Source: Moniliella sp. 'wahieum' (Eukaryota > Basidiomycota > Moniliellomycetes > Moniliellales > Moniliellaceae). Taken from it: 64,000 bases of DNA. Below, in pieces: positions 24,075 to 39,283 of this stretch. Every line of letters begins with the position of its first letter. The stretch's first letter is position 1. The notes under the pieces were generated by a model. That model worked only from the letters and a program-made list of their open reading frames with translations, was not told where the DNA came from and searched no databases. The stretch lies in NCBI GenBank assembly GCA_003971905.1, contig RSEE01000006.1, positions 1,054,001 to 1,118,000 of the forward strand. Reading direction: 5' to 3'. The translations under genes and the position numbers were made by a program.

Positions 24075-26000
24075 GGCGGTGGAGGTGGGGAGGTGGTGGG
24101 GCGGTTGGTGGTGAAGCAGAAATCTCCTGGCGCGCGCAGACACGGCACAGCCGTCGATCCCGGCGGCTTTTATTACGGGCGTTGGAGCAGGGTGGAACTG
24201 CAGCGCAGAGTGGAGACCACGTGGGGCCGGCCGGGGCACCAGACGGCAGGCGGATTAGTGATGTCTTTTTTTCGTGGCCAGTGGGTGACCAGTGACCGGT
24301 GACCGGGCCAGAGGGGCCAGCCCCGCACAGCACGGCACGGCTGTGGACGCTCTTGGTTCGAACAGAATCGCCGCCCCGTCCCGCCGGGAATGCACCCCGG
24401 CGCGCCGGCAGCCTGGCGCCAGTGTGCCCCGCGCTTGCCTGCCCCAACCGAACAGACGCGTGGCTCAGACTGCCCCCCCGCCGCGTGCAGGCACACCTCG
24501 GTCGCTGTAGGCACAATGGCCTCAAAGAAGCCCCCTGGGCCCGCGACTCCTAACCACCACCCTCTTCCGGCACTGGGGAGACGGGTTTCCAGAACCCAGA
24601 GGTCGCTGACTAGCTGACTGCTGACGTGCTGATGCGTCACCGTAACGGCGCTGATGCTGCGCTGAGTACTGAGTGCCTGAGTGCGGAGCGCGGACTCCTC
24701 TCCCCTCGAGCCTCCTAGGGCCTCCACAGGCCGCCCAGCCACCCCGGTCCCCGCGCATTGTTGACGCTGTCACCGCATCACCAGTCGCTACAGGAACGTG
24801 GCCGCGACGCTATGCCCGCCACGCAGGCCGTTGAACCCCCCCCCGTCCGTTCCAGTACACATGGACCCCTCGGCCCAAGGCTGCTTGCAACGTTTTCTTG
24901 CTCTTTTTGAGGCGTCTCGTTCTTCCTCCCCGCACACTCGAAGGCCCCACGACCCCACATTCTCGTTCTCCAGATGCAACAGCAGGCAACGACACAACCA
25001 CAGAAGGCAGTCCATGGTATCATCGGCATCCTATAGCCTATTGATTGTCTTCAAAAGAGGTCTAGCCCATTGTTCCTCCAAGCCTTGTGTCGGGCTTTTG
25101 GTAATCGGTGAGGGCTAAAAAGCGTGCTGAGTACGCCCTCAGCCCAAGCGATACCACAGGCGATACCAGATGTTCAGTCAGCGCTCAGCCTGCTCCAGCC
25201 TCGCTCTCACCGAGTCCATCGCACTAGCGCCACTGAGCAAGTGTAAGTGCGACGTATGAGTTCACGCTGTACGTCACTAGTTCACTAGTCACTCTAGTCA
25301 CTAGTCACTGCCAGAGGCTTTTCAGGGACCGCAGCGATAGCTCCTTTGGCGTGTATCAGTGTGGAATTGGAAACACTCGACTGCCTCGCTAGGTACGACA
25401 AAGCAGTCTCCACGCTCAACGTACGTTCAACATCCAACGTTCAACCAGAGGCCCTGACCCCAAAGCAAACAAAGAAACTACAGAGGTGCCCCACGGCCGC
25501 AGGCTAGCACGACCGGCGTATACCATGCATACGAAAACATGGTACGACTGGCCTCCCATTGCAAAACGTGGTGCAAAACGTGGTATTCATATATCGTTTG
25601 CTGGCCACCGGTAACCGGTAATAGATGGTAGCCGACCTAACTTTGGCTTGCCAACCCGAGTTGGCCGGGGAATGGAGGGAAAGGGAATTGGGGGGTTGGT
25701 GCGAATGTCCGCTTGGGCCGCTGCCATGAGGTGCCTGAGGGACGCTCAGGGCAGGAGTGTAGCAAAGTAGACAAATGTGTTGCAGGACTGGACTTTTGCG
25801 CTCAGTCATGAATTCGGTCTTCGTCCAGGAGGGATAGAAGGCAGTCCAGAGAGAGCTGGGCACAGTGGAGACCAGATGTATGGGGAAAGACCATCGCCGT
25901 ACATCACTCGCTTGGGGTCTGAAAACCCAAGGCAGGAGAGGGAGTTGCCAGGCCAGTACTTTGGTTTGCACTCAGGCCCTCAAGTCTCGGATCTCAAGTC
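24075..26000. other. spacer, no recognised gene
   Basis: The left part should hold the promoter of the acetate-transporter gene. Contains a CTGAGCTCAGCTCAGC-type array just inside the neighbouring gene's intron (23923-23945) and an ACTAGT array (CACTAGTTCACTAGTCAC) at 25274-25310. Related TTGACGCTG and GTACGTTCAACATCC repeats are also present. A 155-codon open frame at 25971-25504 on the minus strand has no recognisable domain. Confidence 0.45.
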
Positions 26001-26990
26001 TCAAGCGTCATCTTGGAGGAACCAGCCATACTTCTCCATTGCGCCCAATGACGTGAGAGCAGGTGGATAACCAAACGACGAGTGGCGCAGCGACCCGACC
26101 TGCGCCCAACGTTGGGCCAACGCGGAAATGTCATTGAAGAGGCGCCTGACGGGCTTGGGCATATGGTCCATGTGCTTGGAGGAAGGTCGCCAATCCCGAG
26201 AGGCAGTAAAGCGGCACGCCGAGCGAAACGTCCACCGCTGGTACGGATTTTGCACTACCCGGTAAACCTCGAGCCAATGGGTGCCCCCAGCCAAACACGC
26301 CTTCCCCATCCGGAGCAGGATGCGTCCATTCGTCCAGCGCAGGCGCAGCTGTCTCAATGATGGCAGCAAGTGCCAAGTAGCCTCCTGTAGAGTGACTGCC
26401 CGGGTCATGCCTACCCGACGAATGATGTCCTCTACCACTTCCCACGCCTGAGCACGGAACAGATCCATGGTGAACAGGTAGCCAAGAAAAAGAGTAGGTC
26501 CCAAAATGAGCCGTGCTTGTGCCAGTCGCTTACTGGGACCTTCGGCACTGGAGTCCCAGTCAACTGGCTCGGAGGTGACATGGTCCAGGTCATCCCAAAT
26601 GGTCTTGTATCGGGCCAGCAAATGCTCTACAATGTAGGCCTGTCGACCATTGCTCGGACGAAGGTGCGAGGGAGAAGCACCTTGCCAAGCAGGACCAATG
26701 TACGAGTCGTGGGCCCAGCCATTCAGACTCTCCGGCCCACCGTGATGAGGACCCGAAGTGGCCGCCAATAGCCAGTCCAGGATCTCATCCGCCTTACCTG
26801 GATCGGCCTGGACAGCAAGGATGATCTTGTCGGCAAGCTGAAGGGCGAGGTGGTACCCGGGCGGCTGCTGGCCAGCCGGGTGGGTGGAGTCGGCAAATGT
26901 ATCAGCAACGAGCTTGGCTAGGGCGTCTGGCTCCTGTCCAATTTCGCCCAATTGCTGAGAAAAGTCGGGCCCGAGGGTGAGGTTGGCCAT
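26001..26990 (-). CDS. unidentified protein, about 330 residues
   Basis: A continuous open frame from ATG 26990 with ordinary soluble-protein composition: MANLTLGPDFSQQLGEIGQE at the start, helical stretches such as LALQLADKIILAVQAD, and LDWLLAATSG in the middle. LGPTLFLGYLFTMDLFRAQA and WEVVEDIIRRVGMTRAV follow further on. It ends KYGWFLQDDA and a stop at 26001. The pattern suggests an all-helical repeat or scaffold protein. The frame upstream of this ATG stays open to 27308 but lacks protein-like composition. I recognise no family. The part after about 26330 may be a shifted frame. Confidence 0.6.
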   Translation of the reverse strand: MANLTLGPDFSQQLGEIGQEPDALAKLVADTFADSTHPAGQQPPGYHLALQLADKIILAVQADPGKADEILDWLLAATSGPHHGGPESLNGWAHDSYIGPAWQGASPSHLRPSNGRQAYIVEHLLARYKTIWDDLDHVTSEPVDWDSSAEGPSKRLAQARLILGPTLFLGYLFTMDLFRAQAWEVVEDIIRRVGMTRAVTLQEATWHLLPSLRQLRLRWTNGRILLRMGKACLAGGTHWLEVYRVVQNPYQRWTFRSACRFTASRDWRPSSKHMDHMPKPVRRLFNDISALAQRWAQVGSLRHSSFGYPPALTSLGAMEKYGWFLQDDA

Positions 26991-27883
26991 AGAGGAGGCG
27001 GATGAGGGAAGGGGAGTCGTGGTGGCGCGTTCAGAAAATGTGCGACGCCCAAGCTGCTTCCTGAGCAAAAACAAGCTGGGAGAGCAGGGGAAGACGCAAA
27101 GGACGTAGGTTTGAAAGGCCAGCTGAAGATAATCAGACCGATTACATCGACCAGCCAGCCGTTGAACGCGCGACTCGCTTGCGCCTACGAGAGGCACGGC
27201 GCCGGTGAGAGGGTGGTCCGTGCATAAGCTTGTACCCCTTTGGCCCCTGTCTCGGCCTCTTTGGTACGTGGCGAAGCAAAATCCCTCTATTAATCCAAGC
27301 ACCACCATATCCGGCCAGTATGGTGGTCTCCTCAGGCCTCACTTGTAGCTGGCCCTCGGCAAAAACACACCATCGTTGCTGTCACCGTCTGCGGTCTACA
27401 TGGAAAGCCAGCGCCCCGCGCCTCGTTACGCGTTATGGTTCGCACAGAACTGGAACGTGGGAGGGTCATTGTGTCGATCGTCCTTGTGCTGAATCATACT
27501 GAGACGAGAGTTTCGGGCGGAGTGTGGGCGCGGGCGTTGGTAGCAGCGCAACTCCGCAATCCAGTCCCCCTTCCATGCGCACATCTGCCCCTGCCTCTGG
27601 GGGGATGGCCCTTGAGCTAGCTTAGCTCCTTACCCCCTAATGGGTGCTGTACGGCGTGTCACCATTCTCCTCAGTCTTCTTAAAAGGAACCTTTAAAGCG
27701 CCTTCCCATGCTGGGTGTTGCCGGTGGTGAATACGTTGCTCATTCCACGGGGTAGATCGCAAGAAGATTGAATGTATGTACATTGATGCAAGGGTCTGGC
27801 AGGAAAACAAGATCAGACGAAAACAGTGGTCAGGATCACCACAGTCAAGCGAGTGGTCGTTGTTGACTGTGTTGCCGCCTCAA
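26991..27883. other. spacer, no recognised gene
   Basis: It should hold the promoter of the unidentified gene at 26990 (minus) and the 3' region of the ESCRT-III gene (minus). Nothing else is recognised. Confidence 0.4.
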
Positions 27884-31931
<4,048 letters not shown>

Positions 31932-32236
31932 TGCAGGAGTCATGGGTGGTCTACAGCGCCCATGGGTTGAACGTTCTGCTTTTCGGCAGGAACACGCTTT
32001 CCGCCTTTAGTGCTGATTAAAACAAAAGGACCATCGCATTAAGCAGCGCCATCACTCGATCCAGCATAACTCAGACTATGGTGCCCAGTTCAGTAGGCAT
32101 ACCCGTTGAATAGGGTGGGGGGGGGAGGTGGAAACGCAGCTGGCAGGTGGTGGTGCGATAGAGACAATGGCATGCCATTGTCCGGCAGCCACGCCTGGTA
32201 GCCAATTGGCCCATGCGCAGGGCTTGGCCAGTATCG

Positions 32237-33034
32237 TTACTGGGTCAGTTCGGGGATCTCCTCGCCCTCCTGCTCCGCCCGCCATTCACGCAATGCCTCA
32301 ATCGTGATGGCGTGCAGTCCGTGTTCCTTGGCAAAAGCAAGGCAAGCGTCCCGAGCTGCAATCCCGCCATTCTCATCGGACGGATCGACCAATTCGCACA
32401 GCAAAGCGGCGGGCGGCTGACCCGTCGCAAGGCACAGATCTACCAGAGAGCGAAGAAGTCAGTAGGCACAAACGGCAGGATAAGGAAAACGACCTAAACG
32501 GGGTCAAACGCACCAATCGAGGCCTCGGTATGACCTTGGCGCACACGAGTGCCACCAGGGCGGTAGTAGAGCGGAACAAGGTGGCCCGGCCGGGTGAAGG
32601 CTTCAGGGCTGGGTTGCTCGGGCGCAGGAGGCAAGGAAGCGTGGGCGCCCTGGGCAAATCCCTTGGGTGGGTTGGGGTAAACATGCGCAGCTGTGGCGGC
32701 AAGCATTCGGGCGGTCAAGGCACGGTCATGGGCCGAGATACCGGTGGTGGTACCCTGGGCATAGTCGACCGTGACAGCGTAGGCAGTCTTGTTGCGATCG
32801 TGTGTTGTTGGTGACCATCGGCGGGATCTGGAGGGCATCAAGCACAGAGGGATGGCAGGGAGCGCAGATGTAGCCCGAAGTATGCTTGACAAAGAAGGCC
32901 ATTTGGGCCTGGGTAATGGTGGAGCCGGAGATGATAAGGTCGCCCTCGTTCTCACGGTCCTCGCGGTCGAGGACAACGAGGAACTCGCCACGGGCGAAAG
33001 CCTGGAGAGCGTCGGGGATGGAACTGAAGGACAT
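32237..33034 (-). CDS. RIB3: 3,4-dihydroxy-2-butanone 4-phosphate synthase
   Basis: Riboflavin biosynthesis enzyme converting ribulose 5-phosphate to dihydroxybutanone phosphate and formate. Exon 1 (33034-32514) shows [20 protein letters not shown] (metal-binding acidic motif), [10 protein letters not shown], then [20 protein letters not shown] followed by [14 protein letters not shown], and finally [14 protein letters not shown] and GHTEASI, all catalytic landmarks. A 74-nt intron (32513-32440, GTGCGT donor, TAG acceptor) precedes exon 2, which starts [19 protein letters not shown] and ends [11 protein letters not shown] one-base shift lies near 32800. The bifunctional bacterial GTP cyclohydrolase II domain is absent, as in other fungi. 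Its substrate is the epimerase substrate made by the RPE1 product. Converges on the MetRS gene with 305 bp between. Confidence 0.93.
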
Positions 33035-36000
33035 GGGGAGGGATGGGGGAGGGAGCAGCGGGTGGAGGAGGGAGGAAGAAAAACAACGACAACGAAGGGA
33101 ACGTGTGATGGGCTGAGAGCGGGAAGTGGAGATGTGGATGGCCAGGGGTTAAATGGAGCAGCCAGGAGCAGGCAGAAGCGTCCAGGAGCGTCCCAGAGCG
33201 GCAGAAACCAGGAGTTGGCGGCGGTGGGTTGGCGTCCAAAATTGCGTGCCTAGCTGGGATGGGGGCTGGCAGAGCGCTGGCCTGGTGCGGGCCTGGGCCC
33301 AGCGCGAACACGGGGCCGGTGTACCCTGGTGTCGGTGTATTCGGATCGGGTGGCTGTCACCCAGCGGGAAATGATGCAAATGATTGATGATGATCGATTG
33401 GATGAGATCCCATCTTGTCGACGAACGCCGCAGGCCCTCCTCAGGCCTCAGCCTCAGCCCAGACCGACTCCCCCTGGTGCCCGAAACCCAGGACTCAGGC
33501 GCCAGGGCCTGCGACCCGGTCAGTTCTGAGTCTCAGTACTGCGAAACGCAGTACTCGGGTACTCGGGCCCAGTGACGCAGACGGTGAATACCGGATGGGC
33601 CAAGAAGACGACCAGAAGAAGATTTGTGGTGTCGCGTGTGATGAGAAACACTGCCCATGCATATCACCTCGGCACGCGGCCGCACCCAGCCGTCCTCACG
33701 CGGGACGTCACGCGTGGGCTACTGGTCTGCTCCCGTTTGCACCGATCCGCGCTCAGTGTGGGCCTGGCATGCATGACAGGTCGCAGGCGGGCGGTAGCAT
33801 TGAAAGTTTGATTTCCATGCCGGCAGCCTGCTTGGCCAGTCCGTCACGCGTCACGCATCATGCATCATGCTCGCTATACGCCTTGAAAAACGACCCCCAG
33901 GGACAAAGTGATGCGCGCTCGGTTGCTCGCATTGCCTCTGTCAGCTGCCACCATCTGATACAATGTTGCCACGGACGAGACTGGAGTGTGGGGTGCTCTC
34001 CTCCCCTGGTAGGTGATGAGCCTCATCGCATAGGCGCTGCCCTGCTCGCGGAAGCAGCGTTGATTCGGTGACGCGAGCGACAGATGTGGTGCATGCTGCC
34101 CTGTTGATCGTCATGATATTGAAGATCTCTCACTCTGGAGATCAAAAGAGGCATCATGCATCACGCGGGGTTGTGAAGAAGGTAGACGGGGGGAATGGCA
34201 AAACTACATTCGGCTTTGATCAGTTTATGGCACGGCTCCTATGTCGCACGTCCAGCCCTCAGTAGTATACCTCAGCAAAGCCTTGATCACCATTGCACTC
34301 AGCATGCGTGTGGCTGTGGACGACTACCTCCGTTGACCTGTCCGCCCATGTATACGCGGAGACGAGACTCTCGATGCCGTGACGGTATTATCTTACTTTA
34401 TCGGACCGTCTCCTCAAAGTGGGCGCTACCGTGGGGTCAAAGAGCCCTTCAGTGAGATGTAGATATTAAGCTGTGGGACCCGCGGGGCGCATCATCCCCG
34501 CTCCCGGCTGGTGGCCACAATAGTGAGAGCGCAACTGTTGGCATGCATGCACTGTCAAGAAGCACCGGGTGAGTGGATCGGTAACCCAAGAATATAAAAT
34601 GTGACCCCCTGTTCATCACCAACTCAACAAGAAGACGAGAAACATACTGGGTGGTCATTCGGGTTGTTTCGTGGGTGGCGAACGTGTTCGAGCCGTCAGC
34701 AGTGGATTTGACCCTATCCTCCCTCAAAGGGCGTGGAGGATGACTCCGTCCTGTGATCTTCAGTACCTCCTCCGAGCGGGGGGACACTTTGCTCTCCGGG
34801 TGCTGAGCAAGACATTTTTGCCTCTCAGCACAACGCTGACACTGCGGCGGGTGTCGCGCCTGGTGTTGTAGACACCGGTAAGCCCAATTGTCCCTCGTGG
34901 CATAGCGGGGCTTCGAGTGGCTGTTGAGCACGACGAAGGCATCTGGAGCGACGCAGAGGGCAACACGATTGTTGAGACACCAAGTCTCAAGAACGACTGA
35001 CCAATCACTGAGTGAGTATTGATTCTAGTATCAAGTCGAACGAAAGAGAAACGGAAAAGGGCGAAGTGGTAGCGATGAGAAAAGGAAAGGACACACGCGG
35101 GAAAGCGAGAGGGAGAGAACTGATTGCGGCGCGCGCGGGAGGGTGGCTTGGCTATAACTATCCTCTATCACGCCTCGCGTGGCAACACATCCCTTGTCTG
35201 TCTGGTGCGACCGTTACTCTTTGCGCCGAGGAAGAAAAAAGGTCCTCAGGCTGAGGCCTCTCAGATCTCAGGCCTCATCGATCGTTGAGATAATCGCCCC
35301 CTCTCAATCAGATGGCCCCGACTGTCAGAAAAAATAGCTAGGGACGAGCTAATCTACGGAGAGGAGGCTGTCAGTGAAAACGTCGAAGAGGGCGGTGTAG
35401 GATGTGAAGTCATGCATCATATGTGCATCATCATGTGTGAGGGTTGATTTAGGTTCATTCATGAGCATCATGAACTTCGTGCTCGCGATCAGCGCGCTGA
35501 CTAGCTCTTTCCGTCAGTCGGGGCTATCTGATTCAGTTGCTCACGGTGCAGTAGTGTGGCTTGCCCAGCGAAAAAATGGGAGATGATGATCTCGATCATC
35601 TCGATCATCGATCGAGAGTTATATTCACCGCAATATTGTACAACTTCTCTAGTATACTATCTTCATGCTTCATAAAAAGTAATAGTAATAGCACTAACAG
35701 CAGCAGCAGAAGCAGCAGCATCAGTAGCATCAGTAGCATCAGTGGCTTTGGAGAACAGATCAACGAGATGGGGCAGCTTATACTATCTAGGATCGCTACA
35801 CACCGGGCCGGATTCCCGGTGCTGAAGAGAAAGGGGGGGGGGGCGTCGTACATATTTGACTCCGCGCGGGCCGCCTCAGGCCTGTGATGCGTGCCGTTAT
35901 TTTCCCGCTTCTGCTTTCCTTGCTTCGTCCGCAGTCTATGTGGTGCCGACTGGCTGCTTGAGGTCCCTCTTGTCGGTTTAGGCGCAGCGTTTCTTTGTCC

Positions 36001-36281
36001 CAGCCTTAAGCTCGGTCAATGATATGGTTGCAGTATAGAGACAACCGAGTAACCACACACTGCCTACTGTTGGGTATTGTGCTATGTGATAACAATAAAA
36101 ACGCTCACGCTTCCCCATCACAACGGTAGGAGCGCGTTTGCACAGTATTGTTGGCACGTATTAAAGTCTCGGATGGAGACTGGCTTCCACTCCCTTACCA
36201 ATTGAAGAGATGAGGCACTATAGCGGTTGTCTGAACCAATGGGAGACATGATGGAGACGATGGCACGTGCTATGCGATATG
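33035..36281. other. gene-poor spacer of about 3.2 kb
   Basis: No recognisable coding region. Open frames are short and domain-free. ATCGATC repeats lie near 35584-35612. A run of AGTAATAGTAATAGCAC, CAGCAGCAGAAGCAGC and ATCAGTAGCATCAGTAGC trinucleotide-like repeats lies at about 35677-35745. CATCATGCATCATG-type repeats lie near 33848-33870. The left edge should include the RIB3 promoter. Confidence 0.45.
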
Positions 36282-36680
36282 ATAAAATGCGGTTTCGAAG
36301 GGGGAGGATTCATACGGTGGGGGTGGGGGGTGGGGGGGTAGCGGGACCGGTTTCAGAGAAGGGGAGATAGAGGGTAGCCACAAAAAACGGGACGCATGGG
36401 AAAAGGGGTAGAATAATGCGGTTTCGAAGAGAGACAGAGGACACGGGAGGGGGGGGCGTAGCGGGGGACCGGCTCCAGAGAATAAGGGGTGGGGATGGAG
36501 GGTCGTAGGGGGCGTCATGGAGCCACAAAACACGGGGAAGAAGGGAAAAGGGTCGGATAATGCAGCGTCGAGGGGGACACGCGGAGGGAGGGGGGTGGCG
36601 GGGCCGGCTCCTGAAGGGGAGAGATGGAGAGTCGTAGAGAAAATCTTGGAGCCGCATAAAACAGGTAATAATAAGGGAAA
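36282..36680. repeat. degenerate tandem minisatellite, three copies of about 130-140 bp
   Basis: Copies begin near 36282 (ATGCGGTTTCGAAG), 36412 (the same 14 bases) and 36553 (ATGCAGCGTCGAG). Each continues through a G-rich run, a GCGGG-ACCGG block, GAGGGTCGTAG/GAGAGTCGTAG (or GAGGGTAG) and a GCCACAAAA-ACGGG/GCCGCATAAAAC block. On the minus strand all three copies stay open in one frame and encode repeating Pro-rich peptides of the PFRSRPRHPPP / LWSRSPATPPPP type. Both the period and the copy similarity are visible by eye. Confidence 0.75.
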
Positions 36681-36849
36681 GAAAGAAACGCGCGAACAGT
36701 TCGAGATATGCCCCAAAGACAAAACAGGAATCGAAAATGCATCCACTCCTTCTCGGCTGTGATGGAGCAGCTAAGAAGGAGGAAGGGGAGGAGCAGCATT
36801 CGAGGAATGCGCTCCCAGGCCACCATTTAGTCCCCAAAAAATAAAAAGC

Positions 36850-37356
36850 TGCCATTGTTGACGGTCATTGTTGTAGGTCCACTCTTCTCCAGGCGAACCT
36901 AGAGCCGTCTTGGTATAGCGGGCGAACACAGTCTTGTCGTAAGAAAGGCACCAAACGTCGTGTGTTGGTGACCTCTTCGTCGGCGAGTTCGTGGTGGCCA
37001 CACGTTTGTCCCACCATTTCCTTAGGGATAAATACGCAGAGGTGTACGACTGATGCCGGGGCCATGAGCCCGGCTAACTTGTGGTTTGGGGTATTGTGTT
37101 GGGTTTGCAGCCAGCAGCTGTGGCCTTCTCCATTCGGAAGAACTGCTTGATATGAACTGGCGCAGGGATTGGTGAGATGCAGGTGTCGTATGGGGAGACA
37201 AGAATCGATCCGAATCAGTGGTGAAGGACCACCACGGGCGTGAATGCAAAAGGAGAGGCAAGGCGAGGTGCAAACCGAAGCCGTATGAAACAGAGGGTCA
37301 AAAGTGGCGGGATGTGGGGTGACATCGATCGACAAAGAAAAGCATGGAAAGCACAT
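36850..37356 (-). CDS. possible gene remnant or small gene, unidentified
   Basis: An open frame of 163 codons from 37356. It has mixed, non-GC-artefact composition (SSYQAVLPNGEGHSCWLQTQ, then LVPFLRQDCVRPLYQDGSRF). A second frame near 36950-36850 looks equally protein-like (DKTVFARYTKTALGSPGEEW). No family is recognised, there is no good start or splice evidence, and it lies next to a minisatellite. Confidence 0.22.
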
Positions 37357-37877
37357 ATACTGGAAACTTCAGGTAACCAACGAAACAAGTTGCCGGTGGC
37401 GCTGCACTAAAACGCGGGGAAGAGTAGAGTGTTAGTGCAATCCAGAAGGTGAGAGAAACCGGCACAAGTAGAAGGCACGTACCATATTCACCTCGGTGAA
37501 AGGGGAGGGAGCGGGAGGGGGGGGGGGCGACTGGAGAGGGGAGAGGGGTCTCATTCGCGGCCAAAAACGGCGACAAAACATTCGTTCCATTCACTCTCCG
37601 TAAGGGGATCAGGGGAAGGAGGTCTGTTCCCTCTCCAGTAGCATCCCAGCCTTCAGCCTCTGTTCCAAGGCCAACACTGCTGAGGTCACAGTACGGGAGG
37701 GAGAAATATGGTGACTGGCTAGAACAAGTCCGACCGCTTAAGCAGTGAGGTGGGACGAGGATGGTGGGAGGTGATGCGACCCAGAGATGTAACCAACGGG
37801 GGAGGAGCGGATTCGTCATCCCGTGGAACCTCGGTGATGGTTTCGAGGCTCCTCATTACATATCGGCAGTCGGATTG

Positions 37878-39144
37878 CTAACCACGGGTGCCTGGGGCCC
37901 GTATGAGGCCAAGGGGGGGAAGTTGGAGTCTCTTGAGGTGACATGGGGGCAGCGAGCACCTCCTTCGTCGTCGCTGCGTTCTTCCTCCGGTCGGACGTGC
38001 CGTGGTTGTAGCACGCTTGGGGCGAGGGGGGTGTGCTAGTGGCCCGGGGGTACTGGCTGGAGTTGCTTTTTTGCGAGGACCGAGGAGTCCGAGGTTGGGT
38101 GTATTGGGTTGCAGTTGACTTGGAGGGGGGGAGAGAGTCATCTGAACCGACGACGTACACGTGGGGTGCCTACGACCACGCGCCCTCTTGGCTGGTGCAT
38201 GCAACTCATCCCCATCCTCGACCGCGGTAGCTGGACGTTTCTTGGTGGCGCAGGTGGGCGGGGGAGGAGCCGCGGTAGTGCTCCTGTTTTGGGTACCCAC
38301 TTGCACAGGAGCTGGACCCGCATCGGCAGCAGCAGCCATTGACGGGGAGCCATCAGAAATGGCTTGGCCTGGTTCCTGCTGGACATGTGCTGCCGTAGTG
38401 GGTGCTCCAGTGCTCGCAACACCTCCAAATTGGTATTGCTGGGCTACCGGACCATCGCGGGGAGGCATATGCTGGCAGTCGGACGCCATCGGGCGGTAGG
38501 CAGTTGCCATCGGCTGCGACGCGCTGGGTGCATCCTGGAGGAGAAGGGGCGTTGCCAGCCCGCAGTGGGCATACCACGCACCGGATCCGTTAGAGCATGT
38601 TTGGGATTGTACCCCGTTTTGCCGCCCCAAACGGAGGCGCCTCTTTTGCTGGGTCACAGTGGGGACGGGAAGACGGTCCAGAACGCCGGAAAGAAAATCG
38701 CGGAGGAGGATCAAGCCGGCCATATCTTCGGTAATCTCGCGGATGGTCATCACATCTTTGATGACGTCCACCAGCATCTCTTCGAAGCCGCTTAGCATAA
38801 AGTAACCATCACCGACGTGAGCGATGGACTAGCACCACTAAGAGGGTTTGGCCCGTGTTGGACGGTAGTGATGATGTAGGACCAGCAGTAAGAAACCGTG
38901 GACGACAAGCAATCCGCCGTGGCACCGAATACGCGTAATCGAGAGCCGACGTGAGCTGAGGAACGCTAGTGGAGGCGTAGGGCTGCTGCGCCAGCGGCGG
39001 CCCATGCTGCAGAGGGGATGAGTGGGTGGCGTAATAGTAGGGCTCCTGCTGTGATGATTCTTGCGCTAGCGGCGGGCCGCGCTGCTGGTGGGCGGCCATG
39101 GCGGGAGCAGCAGGATGCTGGAGGTGAGGTCCGGCGTGGTTCAT
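37878..39144 (-). CDS. unidentified Gln/Pro-rich, probably nuclear protein
   Basis: Exon 1 from ATG 39144 is Gln/His/Pro/Tyr-rich (MNHAGPHLQHPAAPAMAAHQ, LDYAYSVP). After an intron or frame change near 38900-38810 comes a compact helical segment at 38798 (MLSGFEEMLVDVIKDVMTIR, then AGLILLRDFLSGVLDRLPVP). A disordered Gln/Ala/Thr region follows. Near 38200 there is a bipartite basic cluster (KKRPATAVEDG, then PAKRARGRR) fitting a nuclear localisation signal. The C-terminus is Pro/Arg-rich and may be read in a shifted frame. The layout suggests a transcriptional co-regulator, but I recognise no domain. A duplicated 44-bp block lies about 50 bp upstream of the start. Confidence 0.55.
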
Positions 39145-39194
39145 AGCGCGAGGTGGTGGAGGGAGGGTAGGGGCGAGGCGAGGAGGGCGGCCAC

Positions 39195-39282
39195 GAGGGG
39201 GGCATTTGTATGAACAAAGCGAGCTATAAGTAAAACGAGGGGGGCATTTGTATGAACAAGCGAGCTATAAGTAAAAATGGCC
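39195..39282. repeat. direct duplication of a 44-bp block
   Basis: GAGGGGGGCATTTGTATGAA...GCGAGCTATAAGTAAAA is present twice head to tail, at about 39195-39238 and 39236-39282, differing by one A. It lies just upstream of the gene starting at 39144 (minus), so it could duplicate a promoter element (each copy has CTATAAG). Confidence 0.85.
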
Positions 39283-39283
39283 A

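Noticed and set aside
25504-25971. 155-codon minus-strand frame as a gene
   Set aside because: It is Ser/Pro/Leu-rich with no domain and no good start. It directly follows the stop of the gene at 26001 and is likely its 3' region.
36282-36680. CRISPR array
   Set aside because: The units are 130-140 bp and repeat throughout, with no constant-repeat/variable-spacer pattern, and the genome is eukaryotic.
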